A stretch of 51,463 nucleotides of DNA from Bacteroidales bacterium (lineage in GTDB: Bacteria; Bacteroidota; Bacteroidia; Bacteroidales; GWF2-38-335), in NCBI GenBank assembly GCA_016936815.1, contig JAFGXD010000002.1, positions 1 to 51,463 on the forward strand. The letters run 5' to 3'. Within the stretch, counting starts at the first letter, position 1, and each line of letters starts with the position of its first letter. The notes beneath the pieces were generated by a model. That model saw nothing but the letters and a program-made list of their open reading frames with translations. It made no database searches and was not told the DNA's origin. The translations under genes were made by a program, and so were the position numbers. Positions 45,301 through 51,463 of the stretch are shown one piece after another.

Positions 45301-46833
45301 AGAATGCGTGTTATTAATGAAAACAGACTTGAATTTATTCCCGAAACCGATTGCCCTGTTGCTCAGATTTTGGTTACCGGTAAAAGAGAACTTAAAGAAA
45401 GTCTGCTGGTTAAAATTGTAGACAACACTTTTCGTGTAATGATGGGCGTTAAGAACGTATCTCTTTCATACACAGGAAACGACGGAACAATTCTTCCGGG
45501 TTATAAGCCATCAACAAAATATTTAGGACAACAAAACCTTGCCGGAAACCTGGCTCCCGGACTACCTTTTGCCTTTGGTAATCAAGATAGAGATTTTGGT
45601 ATTGATGCCGGAAATCTCCACGATTGGCTGTCAAGAGATACTACTCTTATGAATCCTTATTTGATGACTCATACCGAAAACTGGAATTTCAGAGCTACCA
45701 TTGAGCCAATTAATAATCTTAGAATAGACGTTACAGCCAATACCTCTAAATCGAATAACCTTAGCGAAAATATTTACTATTTTCCCGGCAGCGGCGAATA
45801 TCGCAGAGAAAATGCAATGTACACAGGTAATTTCTCAACCACAATAATTACTTGGGGAACTGCTTTCGAAAAGGTAAAATCTGATGAAGGTTATTTCTCC
45901 CAAACTTTCCAGAATTTTAAAGACTACAGATATACTATTGCTTCAAAACTTGCAAGTGAAAGATATCAAAATAGAGGTGATAATCTATACGATCCTTTTG
46001 GAAATGTGGATTCATTAGGATTCCCCGATGGATACAGCCGATCCTCACAAGATGTTCTTATCCCTGCCTTCCTTGCAGCTTATAGCAACAAGAATCCCGA
46101 TAAAATCGGTTTAACTTCTATGCCAAAAATTCCACTTCCTAACTGGAGAATTAACTACGACGGCTTGGCAAAAATAAAGTTCTTTAAGAAATACTTGAGA
46201 ACCTTTACAATTAGTCATGCTTATCGTTCTTCCTACACAATTGGTTCGTTTACAACTAATTTACGCTATGAAGAAGACAATGATGGACTAAGTTGGATTA
46301 GAGAGAATTTGGAAACAGCTTCGTCAAATTCAAATTTTATTGCAAAGGAAGAGATTAACGCTGTTTCAATTAACGAGCAATTCAGCCCACTGTTATTACT
46401 CGACATGACCTGGAACAATTCATTAATTTCAAAAATTGAATTTAAGAAAAGAAGAAACCTTTCCCTAAGTTTCTCAAATAACCAATTAATGGATATGTCG
46501 GAAAATGAGGTGGTAATTGGGAGTGGATTTATTTTTAGAAATGTTCCTTTAAAACTCAATGGAAAAGAAGTTACTTCCGACCTTAACTTAAGAGCCGATT
46601 TATCGTTTAGAAAGAATCTAACAGTAATTCGCAAACTTGAAGAAGAAGTAGATCAACCAACTGCAGGACAAAAAGTTATAACACTAAAATTATCCGGAGA
46701 TTATGTACTTAACAACAGGTTTAATCTACGAGTTTTCTTCGATAAAGACATTAATCGTCCGCAAATTGCTACAACTTTCCCAACTTCTAATACTAATTTT
46801 GGAATAAGTATTCGTTTTACACTAGCTTCTTAA
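39352..46833 (+). CDS. sprA: T9SS outer-membrane translocon SprA
   Basis: 2493-aa giant outer-membrane beta-barrel that forms the export pore of the type IX secretion system (called Sov in Porphyromonas). TTG at 39352 gives a proper signal peptide (KDFFKYFVSGTLMVIFLSFMPNVNA|ED); the next ATG would lack the basic N-terminus. Seen in order: an N-terminal region with repeated long beta-strands, the segment GVSYIDDFEGSKTSIDIRSF, and C-terminal strands ending INFGISIRFTLAS-like (true end NFGISIRFTLAS). Length matches the family (about 2300-2500). Located 3 bp after ruvA and so probably translationally coupled. Overlaps the convergent antiporter gene by 4 bp. Confidence 0.95.
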   Translation: MKDFFKYFVSGTLMVIFLSFMPNVNAEDFRNHYISTPPDSIIPSIDTPVTLPYPINTNGEYPLNGQPPKSALYLDQPSNVTTDVQYDAENDEYIIQEKIGNINYGPPIVVSSEDYRKYDFDRAINDYWKQKFRTESFTSQGGLIPKINLGGDLGDAIGPIDIKPQGSAELIFGLQINKIENPQLPIRLQRTTTFDFQEKIQMNVTGNIGDRLKLSTNYNTEATFDFENKMNLQYEGKEDEIIQKIEAGDVNLPLSGSLITGSQSLFGIKTEMKFGKLTATTVFSQQKGKSQVIEVEGGAQTNDFEVYADSYEANKHFFLAQYFRDRYDEANSQLPTIISSVNISRVEVWVTNKTGNYEESRNIIGFMDLAEEYNVETGLSNIYAQDYVYPEPIIDYIPYNEQNNLYTEMTTTYSGIRSINDISSTLAGLAMDPTNFVAGRDYEKIENARRLKETEYTLNRELGYISLNSSLNADEVLAVAFEYTTRDGKVYQVGEFSNGGIQAPQTLIVKLLRGTSFTPRYPTWKLMMKNVYALGAYQINPLDFQLHVMYQNDKTGSEINYLPEGAIANTILLKILNLDRTNSQGDASPDGQFDFLPGKTINPTNGRIYFPVLEPFGSHLRKKITDNNPANEELNAIADYYVFQELYDSTQSTAQQRADKNKFLIKGKYQSSSSSEIALNAYNIPQGSVQITAGAAQLVENIDYTVDYNLGRVKILNQGLLESGTPIKISLESNTMFNIQSKTLMGTNLDYRFSNDFNIGATILNLTERPLTQKTSIGDEPISNTIWGVNANYRTEAPYLTKMIDKLPFLETKAQSIITTNVEFAQLLPGHPKLKGIDKSGVSYIDDFEGSKTSIDIRSFAAWTISSTPSGNFPEGILNDSVWYGYNRARLGWYVIDPILNRKSANRPDHLSDDELSNHLTREVYENEIFPFKESQNGIPTNIAVLNLAFYPSEKGPYNYDVNPTSVSAGVNADGKLNNPISRWGGIMRDLQTNDFEAANIEFIEFWMMDPFVYNKDHNGGQLYFNLGNVSEDILKDSRKSFENGLPITEEATLVDSTAWGRVPIQQALVNAFDNDANSRTYQDVGLDGLRTDDERSFFNHYVNAVKAAHGETSAAYNQALQDPSSDDFMFFRGTEQDNDQLGILDRYKKYNGLEGNSPTSEQSTESYPTSATTIPNVEDINRDNTLSETESYFQYRIDLKPETMEIGENFIYDKIDAPVTLENSTKDTVTWYQFKIPIQAWEKAVGSISDFKSIRFVRMFLTGFDEEIFLRFATMDLVRGDWRKYQFSMREPGFYPAPSNGNNTEFDISAVNIEENGKRQPINYVLPPGVSRVIDPTNPQLRQLNEQSIVLKVCNLEDGDAKAAYKNVNMDVRQYKRLELEIHAEENGEPLNDGDLRAFLRLGTDYQQNYYEYEVPLVITPPGSYNNDNETDREIVWPSSNRIDFDFELLQEVKQKRNDLLRNGDILITDIYEFNSGKSRIRIRGNPNLSNIKTIMIGLRNPNEQTNPDPDDGLPKCGEVWMNELRLSDFNEKGGWAAIGRVNARLADCGTINVAGQTSKPGFGSIEKKVQERSQEDVYQYDIASNLELGKFFPEKTGVRIPMHVGYSEGIINPQFNPLDPDIPLKVAMNDPNITQEQKDSIKFFAQNYTKRKSLNFTNVKINKSTTKPKIYDINNWAANYSFSEMYTRNVNTEKNLTKNYRGGIAYNYNTTPKNYTPFKSVKNKNLKLIKDFNYYLLPQQLSFRTDLDRRYNELKLRNISTPDMLIEPSYNKDFTWSRLYDLKYNLTKNMKMDFTATNLARIDEPDGVVDKDLYKTEYDLWKDSVMTNLKNLGRTTQYSHQLDLTYTIPINKIKQLDWVSASTRYSATYNWTAGPALPDSTDYDPGNTIRNSRNMQANLQLNMLNLYNKVPYLKKVNQKYRSRGNQRKPEKKFENVQYPGKDEDKVHVRLSANVPKFINHKLKTEDVEIKVLDTLGKEIKGRMRVINENRLEFIPETDCPVAQILVTGKRELKESLLVKIVDNTFRVMMGVKNVSLSYTGNDGTILPGYKPSTKYLGQQNLAGNLAPGLPFAFGNQDRDFGIDAGNLHDWLSRDTTLMNPYLMTHTENWNFRATIEPINNLRIDVTANTSKSNNLSENIYYFPGSGEYRRENAMYTGNFSTTIITWGTAFEKVKSDEGYFSQTFQNFKDYRYTIASKLASERYQNRGDNLYDPFGNVDSLGFPDGYSRSSQDVLIPAFLAAYSNKNPDKIGLTSMPKIPLPNWRINYDGLAKIKFFKKYLRTFTISHAYRSSYTIGSFTTNLRYEEDNDGLSWIRENLETASSNSNFIAKEEINAVSINEQFSPLLLLDMTWNNSLISKIEFKKRRNLSLSFSNNQLMDMSENEVVIGSGFIFRNVPLKLNGKEVTSDLNLRADLSFRKNLTVIRKLEEEVDQPTAGQKVITLKLSGDYVLNNRFNLRVFFDKDINRPQIATTFPTSNTNFGISIRFTLAS

Positions 46834-48875
46834 GAATTACAATCGCTTGAAGGGTCACCGGTAAAAACAGCATGAGCACACACACATTTCTGATGTTCTC
46901 CCATAAAATAAACATTGTCGCCTTTTAGGAATTTTTCATCTTTCGAAGGATTTGAAATAGTGGTGTTATTTCTCCTTATTGCCAAAACGGTTACGCCAAG
47001 ATTTTCTCTAATTCCCGATTCAACAATGCTTTTTCCGGCAAGCGAGGAATTATCTCCAACTGTAACAGCAGTTATTTCAAAATCGGGAATGCTCTGTTCC
47101 AATTCGCCCAAAGTGTGTTTGTTTGTAACAACATCGCGCAAAACCTGATAGCCTCCTGTTCTAAATTGGGCGATCAAACCATCAATATCCGATTTTGGTA
47201 TAAGGTATTTATTAAGAACACGAGCAAAAATTTCAAGTGAAGTCTCAAATTCTTCCGGAATTACCTCATTTACCCCGGCCTTGTATAAATCCTCAACATC
47301 AATTAAATATCTTGTTCTGGCAATAATGTAAATGTCGGGATTAAGTTTTCTGGCATTTTTAACAATGGTATATAAATCGGAAGGATTATTTATTACTGAA
47401 ACCAATACCATTGCCCGTTCTATTCCGGCTTCAGAAAGCATATTCTCGAAAGTAGCATCGCCAAAAATAATCGGGTAACCTTTTGCTTGTTTCTCTTCAA
47501 CAACTGAAGCGTCTGATTCAACAATTATATAAGGAATTCCTGCTGAAAGGGCAGCTTTGGACAAATTAGTGCCATTTAATCCCATTCCAATAATAATAAG
47601 GTGATTATTAAGAATTTCGGGTTTGTTTTCAGGAACTTGAATTAACCCTTTTACAAACTTTTCAGGAATTGGAATAATACTGAGCATTAATTTAGAAAAT
47701 GCCGGAGCAGACATTATAATAAAGGGAGTAAGAATCATTGTTATGGTGGTAACCGATAAAAACAGTTGATAATAAAAATCGCCACTGGAAGAGGAAATCA
47801 GAAAGCCGTTTTTTAAACCAATTTCTGAAAGCACAAAAGAGAATTCGCCAATCTGACTAAGAGAAAGACCAACAATTACAGTAGTTTTAAAAGGGTAACC
47901 CAGTACAAAAGTAGCAAAGCCTGTAACAATTGTTTTTATTCCAATAACAAAAACAACGAAAGCAATTACCAAAACTGGTTCGTTAATTACAAAGTCTATG
48001 TCGAGCAACATTCCCACCGAGACAAAGAAAAAAGCAGTAAATAAATCTCTGAAAGGGATAATATTTCCAAAAGCATGATGACTATACTCGGATTCAGAAA
48101 TGGCTAAGCCGGCCAAAAAGGCTCCCAAAGCAAGAGAAAGACCTAATGAAGATGAAAGCCAGGCAATTGCAAAACCAAGTAAGAGTAAGGTAAGCAAAAA
48201 TAGTTCTCGGCTACCCGTTTTTGCTACTTCGTGAAGCAATTTTGGAATTATCCATCTACTACTAACATAAGTAAAAATTACCAAACCAAAAGTTTTAAGA
48301 AGAAGGAAGAATAAATCCATTCCCACATTAGAAGTATTTCCGGCAAGAATAGGCGTTAACAGCATCATTGGGACAATAATAACATCCTGAAAGATTAAAA
48401 TTCCCAAAGAGGCTTTTCCGTGCGAAGTAGTAATTTGGTTATCTTTTTGAAGAGTACGCAATACAATAGCAGTTGAGGATAAAGCCAAAAGAAATCCCAT
48501 AAAAACAGCCTCTCCGTAGTCGTATCCAAAAGCACTGGCAATAAAATAAGCAAAAGCAATACTTAAACCAACCTGCAGACCTCCTCCAATAAGAACAGTG
48601 TTCTTAATCATCAGAAGGTTTTTTATTGAAAATTCAATTCCAATAGTAAAAAGCAGGAGAATAACACCAATTTCGGCAAGATAGTCTATACCATGCTCAT
48701 CGTTGCTCATAATGTTGAAATCGAAAACATTATCAATAATTCCCGAAGGACCGATAATTATTCCGGTAACAATAAAACCAATAATTGGAGGGAGTTTTAA
48801 TCTGTGGAATAGAAGAATTACCACAGCCGAAAGAGAAAAAATAACAATAATATCTTGCAGTAAAGGTATTTCCAT
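46830..48875 (-). CDS. CPA2 cation:proton antiporter with RCK (TrkA-N and TrkA-C) domains
   Basis: 681 aa. An N-terminal Na+/H+-exchanger membrane domain of about 12-13 helices (LPPIIGFIVTGIIIGPSGI, LALSSTAIVLRTLQ, FLAGLAISESEYSH, FFVSVGMLLDIDFV) as in KefB/KefC. A cytoplasmic TrkA-N nucleotide-binding domain follows (LIIIGMGLNGTNLSKAAL, then IIFGDATFENMLSEAGI), then a TrkA-C domain (about 585-665). Probably exchanges K+ or Na+ for H+ in pH or stress control; ion unknown. A -7 promoter element is at 48883-48890. Confidence 0.93.
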   Translation of the reverse strand: MEIPLLQDIIVIFSLSAVVILLFHRLKLPPIIGFIVTGIIIGPSGIIDNVFDFNIMSNDEHGIDYLAEIGVILLLFTIGIEFSIKNLLMIKNTVLIGGGLQVGLSIAFAYFIASAFGYDYGEAVFMGFLLALSSTAIVLRTLQKDNQITTSHGKASLGILIFQDVIIVPMMLLTPILAGNTSNVGMDLFFLLLKTFGLVIFTYVSSRWIIPKLLHEVAKTGSRELFLLTLLLLGFAIAWLSSSLGLSLALGAFLAGLAISESEYSHHAFGNIIPFRDLFTAFFFVSVGMLLDIDFVINEPVLVIAFVVFVIGIKTIVTGFATFVLGYPFKTTVIVGLSLSQIGEFSFVLSEIGLKNGFLISSSSGDFYYQLFLSVTTITMILTPFIIMSAPAFSKLMLSIIPIPEKFVKGLIQVPENKPEILNNHLIIIGMGLNGTNLSKAALSAGIPYIIVESDASVVEEKQAKGYPIIFGDATFENMLSEAGIERAMVLVSVINNPSDLYTIVKNARKLNPDIYIIARTRYLIDVEDLYKAGVNEVIPEEFETSLEIFARVLNKYLIPKSDIDGLIAQFRTGGYQVLRDVVTNKHTLGELEQSIPDFEITAVTVGDNSSLAGKSIVESGIRENLGVTVLAIRRNNTTISNPSKDEKFLKGDNVYFMGEHQKCVCAHAVFTGDPSSDCNS

Positions 48876-48882
48876 AATGAAA

Positions 48883-48890
48883 CAAAATTA
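48883..48890 (-). promoter_or_regulatory. -7 element of the antiporter gene
   Basis: TAATTTTG on the minus strand, 7 bp before the start codon, which would leave a near-leaderless mRNA. No -33 at the usual spacing, so this is tentative. Confidence 0.35.
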
Positions 48891-48937
48891 ATGAAAAAAT
48901 ATCAATTTTGTTCTAAATTAATGGCAATTGAAAGTGC

Positions 48938-49627
48938 TTAACCAATTAAACTGTTGTAGGTGCTAGACTCGCTATTATCGCTTTCTTCAGCAAGGATTTG
49001 TTCTGCAGCAGAATAATTTGAAATCATTTTTACTGTAATTGGAGCAAGAATTATTACAATTGCTGATGAAAACATTCCAATAAATGTTATATTTTGAAGA
49101 GATTCCAAAGAAACATCGTTTTTATCAACAATATTAACATAATACCCGGTTAGGCTGTTTATTATCCACAAGGTCCACCAAAGACCAACAATTCCGGTAG
49201 AGAGTTTTTCGTCTATATTATTTCTGTTTTGAAGGATTGTCTTTGTTTCCTTAAACATTTCGTTCATTATCTAATAAGGTTTAAAAAGATTTAGCACAGG
49301 CACAAACCAACATCCGGCAGCCCATCCTTCAGAAGACGATAAGTTTTTGGTTTTTAAATGAAGATTAAAATATGCTCTTCTAAACCATTGAATAAATGTT
49401 ATAGCAGAAATAATATATACAATGATGTATAAAGAAGAAACTAGAACGTGCCTTTGGTCGTTGGAATTTACATCTTCAACAGTTACAAATTCACCTCTGG
49501 CAGCTTTTGCCAACAATTCGCTTTGTAAATACATAGAAATAAGCATTCCAATACCCATAGCCATCGAAATATATACAAAGATTTTAGCGTTTTTAGCTCT
49601 TTGAAGATTAGGTCTAAGACTTTCCAT
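48938..49627 (-). pseudogene. DUF4328-type membrane protein gene broken by in-frame TAG
   Basis: Two open segments (49627-49271 and 49267-48938) are in the same frame, separated only by TAG and ATA. Together they form one 229-codon DUF4328-like membrane protein: helices around residues 17-33 and 63-81, the signature GWAAGCWFVPVLNLFKPY, the TAG at codon 119 (49273-49271), then IMNEMFKETK and LWWTLWIINSL with further helices. In this family the position after PY is usually Gln, and CAG to TAG is a single transition. So it is a nonsense allele, a sequence error, or two separate proteins if ATG at 49267 is used for reinitiation. Function of the family unknown. Confidence 0.75.
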
Positions 49628-49653
49628 AATAGTTTTGATTAATTTATTCTGTG

Positions 49654-49685
49654 CAAGAATACGAATTAATAGTTAGATTTTCAAA
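49654..49685 (-). promoter_or_regulatory. Likely promoter of the DUF4328 gene
   Basis: On the minus strand: TTTG (49685-49682), a 20-bp spacer and TATTCTTG (49661-49654), one mismatch from TAnnTTTG. Confidence 0.5.
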
Positions 49686-49702
49686 CCTTTTTTTTAAAAA
49701 AA

Positions 49703-49819
49703 TGCCAACCAATATAGCACACGACTTGTCCCGATTTCTCGGGATGGTCAAACCGCACAGGCCAAGGCTAAACCAAAGTTTGCCAAAGAGTGCTATTTGC
49801 CTAACCCACAAGTTGGTAG
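49703..49819. repeat. Structured, probably non-coding element
   Basis: A ~115-bp element with nested inverted repeats: outer GCCAAC/GTTGG (49704-49709 and 49812-49816), ATAGCAC/GTGCTAT (49714-49720 and 49790-49796), hairpin TCCCGA-TTTC-TCGGGA (49729-49744) and CAAAC/GTTTG (49749-49753 and 49778-49782). On the minus strand it ends in a run of seven T. It has higher GC than its surroundings and looks like an interspersed intergenic repeat, but only one copy is in the window. Confidence 0.5.
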
Positions 49820-50355
49820 CTGATAGAAAGATCACATTAAATAATGATAATTTAAAATATCTAATCAAATTTGAAAATGAATTAATAAATACTTATAGTC
49901 AAGGCAAAACAATTTTCGATTTCACCGATTCTGAACTAGCTATTGTTAGAGATATTGCATACAAATGCCCCGAAGAATTGGCAACGAGTAATGCGAAGGC
50001 AATTCTTATGAAGCTTTTCCTTGAAGAAATAGGTGATTGTCCCGAAGAACTTGAAACAAGAAAACTTCAAATTCATCAACCTATTAATATAACAAAAATA
50101 AGTGCTGCATTTTTAGGAGATAACTATCCTGACCCTGCAAGGGTTACCACAAAAATAGATTATTATGTTCCCGAAGGTGAGGGTAAAATAATAATATCTG
50201 ATATTTTCGGAAGAGAAGTTGAAAACTTTCTTTTGGAAGAAGGAGAAAATTATCTAGAAATAAAACTTGACAAATACAATTCGGGATTGTATTTTTACAA
50301 AATGATAATTGATAATGACGTAATTGGGACAAAAAAATTTAATGTAATTAAATAA
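49818..50355 (+). pseudogene. C-terminal remnant of a T9SS-exported protein
   Basis: The frame to the stop at 50355 ends with a type A T9SS sorting domain (LGDNYPDPARVTTKIDYYVPEG ... GLYFYKMIIDNDVIGTKKFNVIK), preceded by the helical Glu/Cys region usually found just before such domains (ELAIVRDIAYKCPEELATSNAKAILMKLF). There is no signal peptide and no functional domain. Upstream, the frame only runs through the structured element and the divergent DUF4328 promoter to a GTG at 49651. So this is most likely a gene that lost its 5' part; the true start of the surviving coding sequence is unclear. Confidence 0.65.
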
Positions 50356-50356
50356 T

Positions 50357-51463
50357 ATGGCAAGAACTTTATTTATTTTTATGATTGTTTCCCAAATAGG
50401 ATTCTCCCAAACTTGGAGTGGAGAGGTTGGAGATAGTCTATGGAATCCTTCTTCAAATTCGATAGTTTTTTCATTAAATAATTTTGAAAATACTTTAGTT
50501 GTATCAGGAGCTTTTACTAGTGTTGGAAGTCTGACAGTAAATGCGATTGCCAAATGGGATGGGGAAAATTGGTATGTAATAGGTAGCGGTGCAACAATGG
50601 GTACTCCTAACAGCGTTGGAAAAATTGATAGTTTACTGGTTGCTGGTGGCAATTTTTATGAAATGGGCAACACAGAAGGCACCCGAAGATTGGCAATTTG
50701 GGATGGTGTTATTTGGCAAGGACCATCAATCGGTGAAGTTGGTTTTGTAGTTTACGATATTGATATTTTTGATAATAAACTATTCATTGGAGGTGAGTTT
50801 AGCAATATTGGGTCATACACTTTCGATAAAATTGCAGCCTTTGACGGAACAAATTGGATCAATGTAGGTAGTTGTGGTTCATGGGTAAGAACCTTGGAAG
50901 TATATAATGGTGAGCTATACGCAGGAGGCTATTTTGGAATAAAGAAGTTTAATGGCACAAGTTCATGGACTGTTCCTTATGGAGGAGTAGATGGCAGGGT
51001 TATGGTGATGAAAACAGATACTTTTAACAATTTTCTTTATGTTGGGGGGTCATTCGATTATGTAGGTGATGACACTTTATCTTCATGTGCTGCCATGTGG
51101 GATGGTTTTTCATGGAACTCATTGGGATATGTTATAAACTGTGATGTAATGGCTCAGGCAATGGAGATTTACCGGGGTGATTTATATGTTGGCGGTTGCT
51201 TTGAGACTTTGTATAATGGTTTAAATGTCAACTATATTGCAAGATGGGATGGAGAGCAATGGAATAAAGTTGGCAATGGATTTGATGCTTATGTAAGTGC
51301 TATGGGAACATTTCAAGATGAGCTTTATGTAGGAGGCTATTTTACATATGTAGATGATACCATACGGGCTTATGGGCTTGCTCGCTGGCACATGCCGGAT
51401 ACAAGTTGCAATTACATAAAACCCAGAGTTCAAACCCTAACAGATACATTCTACCTTAACAGC
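50357..51463 (+). CDS. Secreted kelch-like beta-propeller protein (3' end outside window)
   Basis: Open from ATG 50357 to the window edge (369 codons). Signal peptide (ARTLFIFMIVSQIGFS|QT). The rest is made of ~45-65-residue repeats with the core WDGxxW and a later LYVGGxF, for example AKWDGENWYVIG, AIWDGVIWQGPS, AMWDGFSWNSLG and ARWDGEQWNKVG, as in delta-60/kelch-like propellers. In relatives such proteins end in a T9SS sorting domain; that part lies beyond the window. Begins 2 bp after the stop of the T9SS remnant. Confidence 0.8.
   Translation, partial: MARTLFIFMIVSQIGFSQTWSGEVGDSLWNPSSNSIVFSLNNFENTLVVSGAFTSVGSLTVNAIAKWDGENWYVIGSGATMGTPNSVGKIDSLLVAGGNFYEMGNTEGTRRLAIWDGVIWQGPSIGEVGFVVYDIDIFDNKLFIGGEFSNIGSYTFDKIAAFDGTNWINVGSCGSWVRTLEVYNGELYAGGYFGIKKFNGTSSWTVPYGGVDGRVMVMKTDTFNNFLYVGGSFDYVGDDTLSSCAAMWDGFSWNSLGYVINCDVMAQAMEIYRGDLYVGGCFETLYNGLNVNYIARWDGEQWNKVGNGFDAYVSAMGTFQDELYVGGYFTYVDDTIRAYGLARWHMPDTSCNYIKPRVQTLTDTFYLNS

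Noticed and set aside
37505-49627. General recoding of TAG or TGA
   Set aside because: asnS, pdxA and the C25 gene end properly at TAG, and the symporter gene ends at TGA, so both are used as stops.
49651-49817. GTG-started coding sequence through the structured element
   Set aside because: The translated stretch is not protein-like, covers the DUF4328 promoter on the other strand and consists mainly of inverted repeats.

Overview
The window is about 51 kb of chromosomal DNA from a low-GC, Gram-negative member of the Bacteroidota. The evidence is: core and cargo genes of the type IX secretion system (T9SS; SprA, a PorU-type C25 sortase, and several proteins ending in a T9SS sorting domain); an atp operon in the order B-E-F-H-A-G without atpD/atpC; promoters that match the Bacteroidota TTG/TTTG -33 and TAnnTTTG -7 pattern; and few Shine-Dalgarno sequences. 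Rank below phylum cannot be fixed from the sequence alone; a free-living Bacteroidales/Marinilabiliales-like organism is a guess. No CRISPR array, prophage or intact insertion sequence is visible.

Layout. 1-4852: ATP synthase genes, with a hairpin after atpE. 4895-8723: T9SS-sorted SGNH hydrolase, murI, two small lipoproteins and deoC. 9003-11546: a large T9SS-exported beta-propeller protein. 11721-12105: a tRNA-Gly/tRNA-Leu unit whose spacer holds two tandem 53-bp structured repeats that copy the 5' end of tRNA-Leu. 12212-13921: Na+/solute symporter. 14042-18245: two adjacent T9SS proteins with Omp28/thioredoxin-like domains. 18421-20654: single-domain receiver, then an ECF sigma factor with an anti-sigma factor fused to a TonB C-terminal domain. 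20934-26217: asnS, lipoprotein serine peptidase, lytic transglycosylase-like protein, YD-repeat protein and universal stress protein. 26570-34823: PorU2-like sortase, pdxA, malic enzyme and a small secreted protein. 35065-38503: a compact six-gene operon under an ArsR-type repressor (repressor, small thioredoxin, two ArsF-like thioredoxin proteins, ArsG-like DsbD/CcdA-fold permease, ArsP/YraQ-like permease) with a clear promoter and palindromic operator. 38764-46833: ruvA and sprA. 46830-51463: cation/proton antiporter, a DUF4328 gene broken by an amber codon, a truncated T9SS protein remnant next to a structured element, and a secreted propeller protein that runs off the end.

How the genes work together. 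SprA is the outer-membrane translocon and the C25 protein the likely sortase; the T9SS-tailed proteins here are their cargo. The ars-like operon looks like a metalloid- or thiol-responsive redox and export module. Two genes carry single in-frame stop codons (TGA in the first arsF-like gene, TAG in the DUF4328 gene). Other genes here use TAG and TGA as true stops, so general recoding is unlikely. Several genes (sprA, the sigma factor, the transglycosylase-like gene and the 192-aa secreted protein) are best explained by TTG starts.
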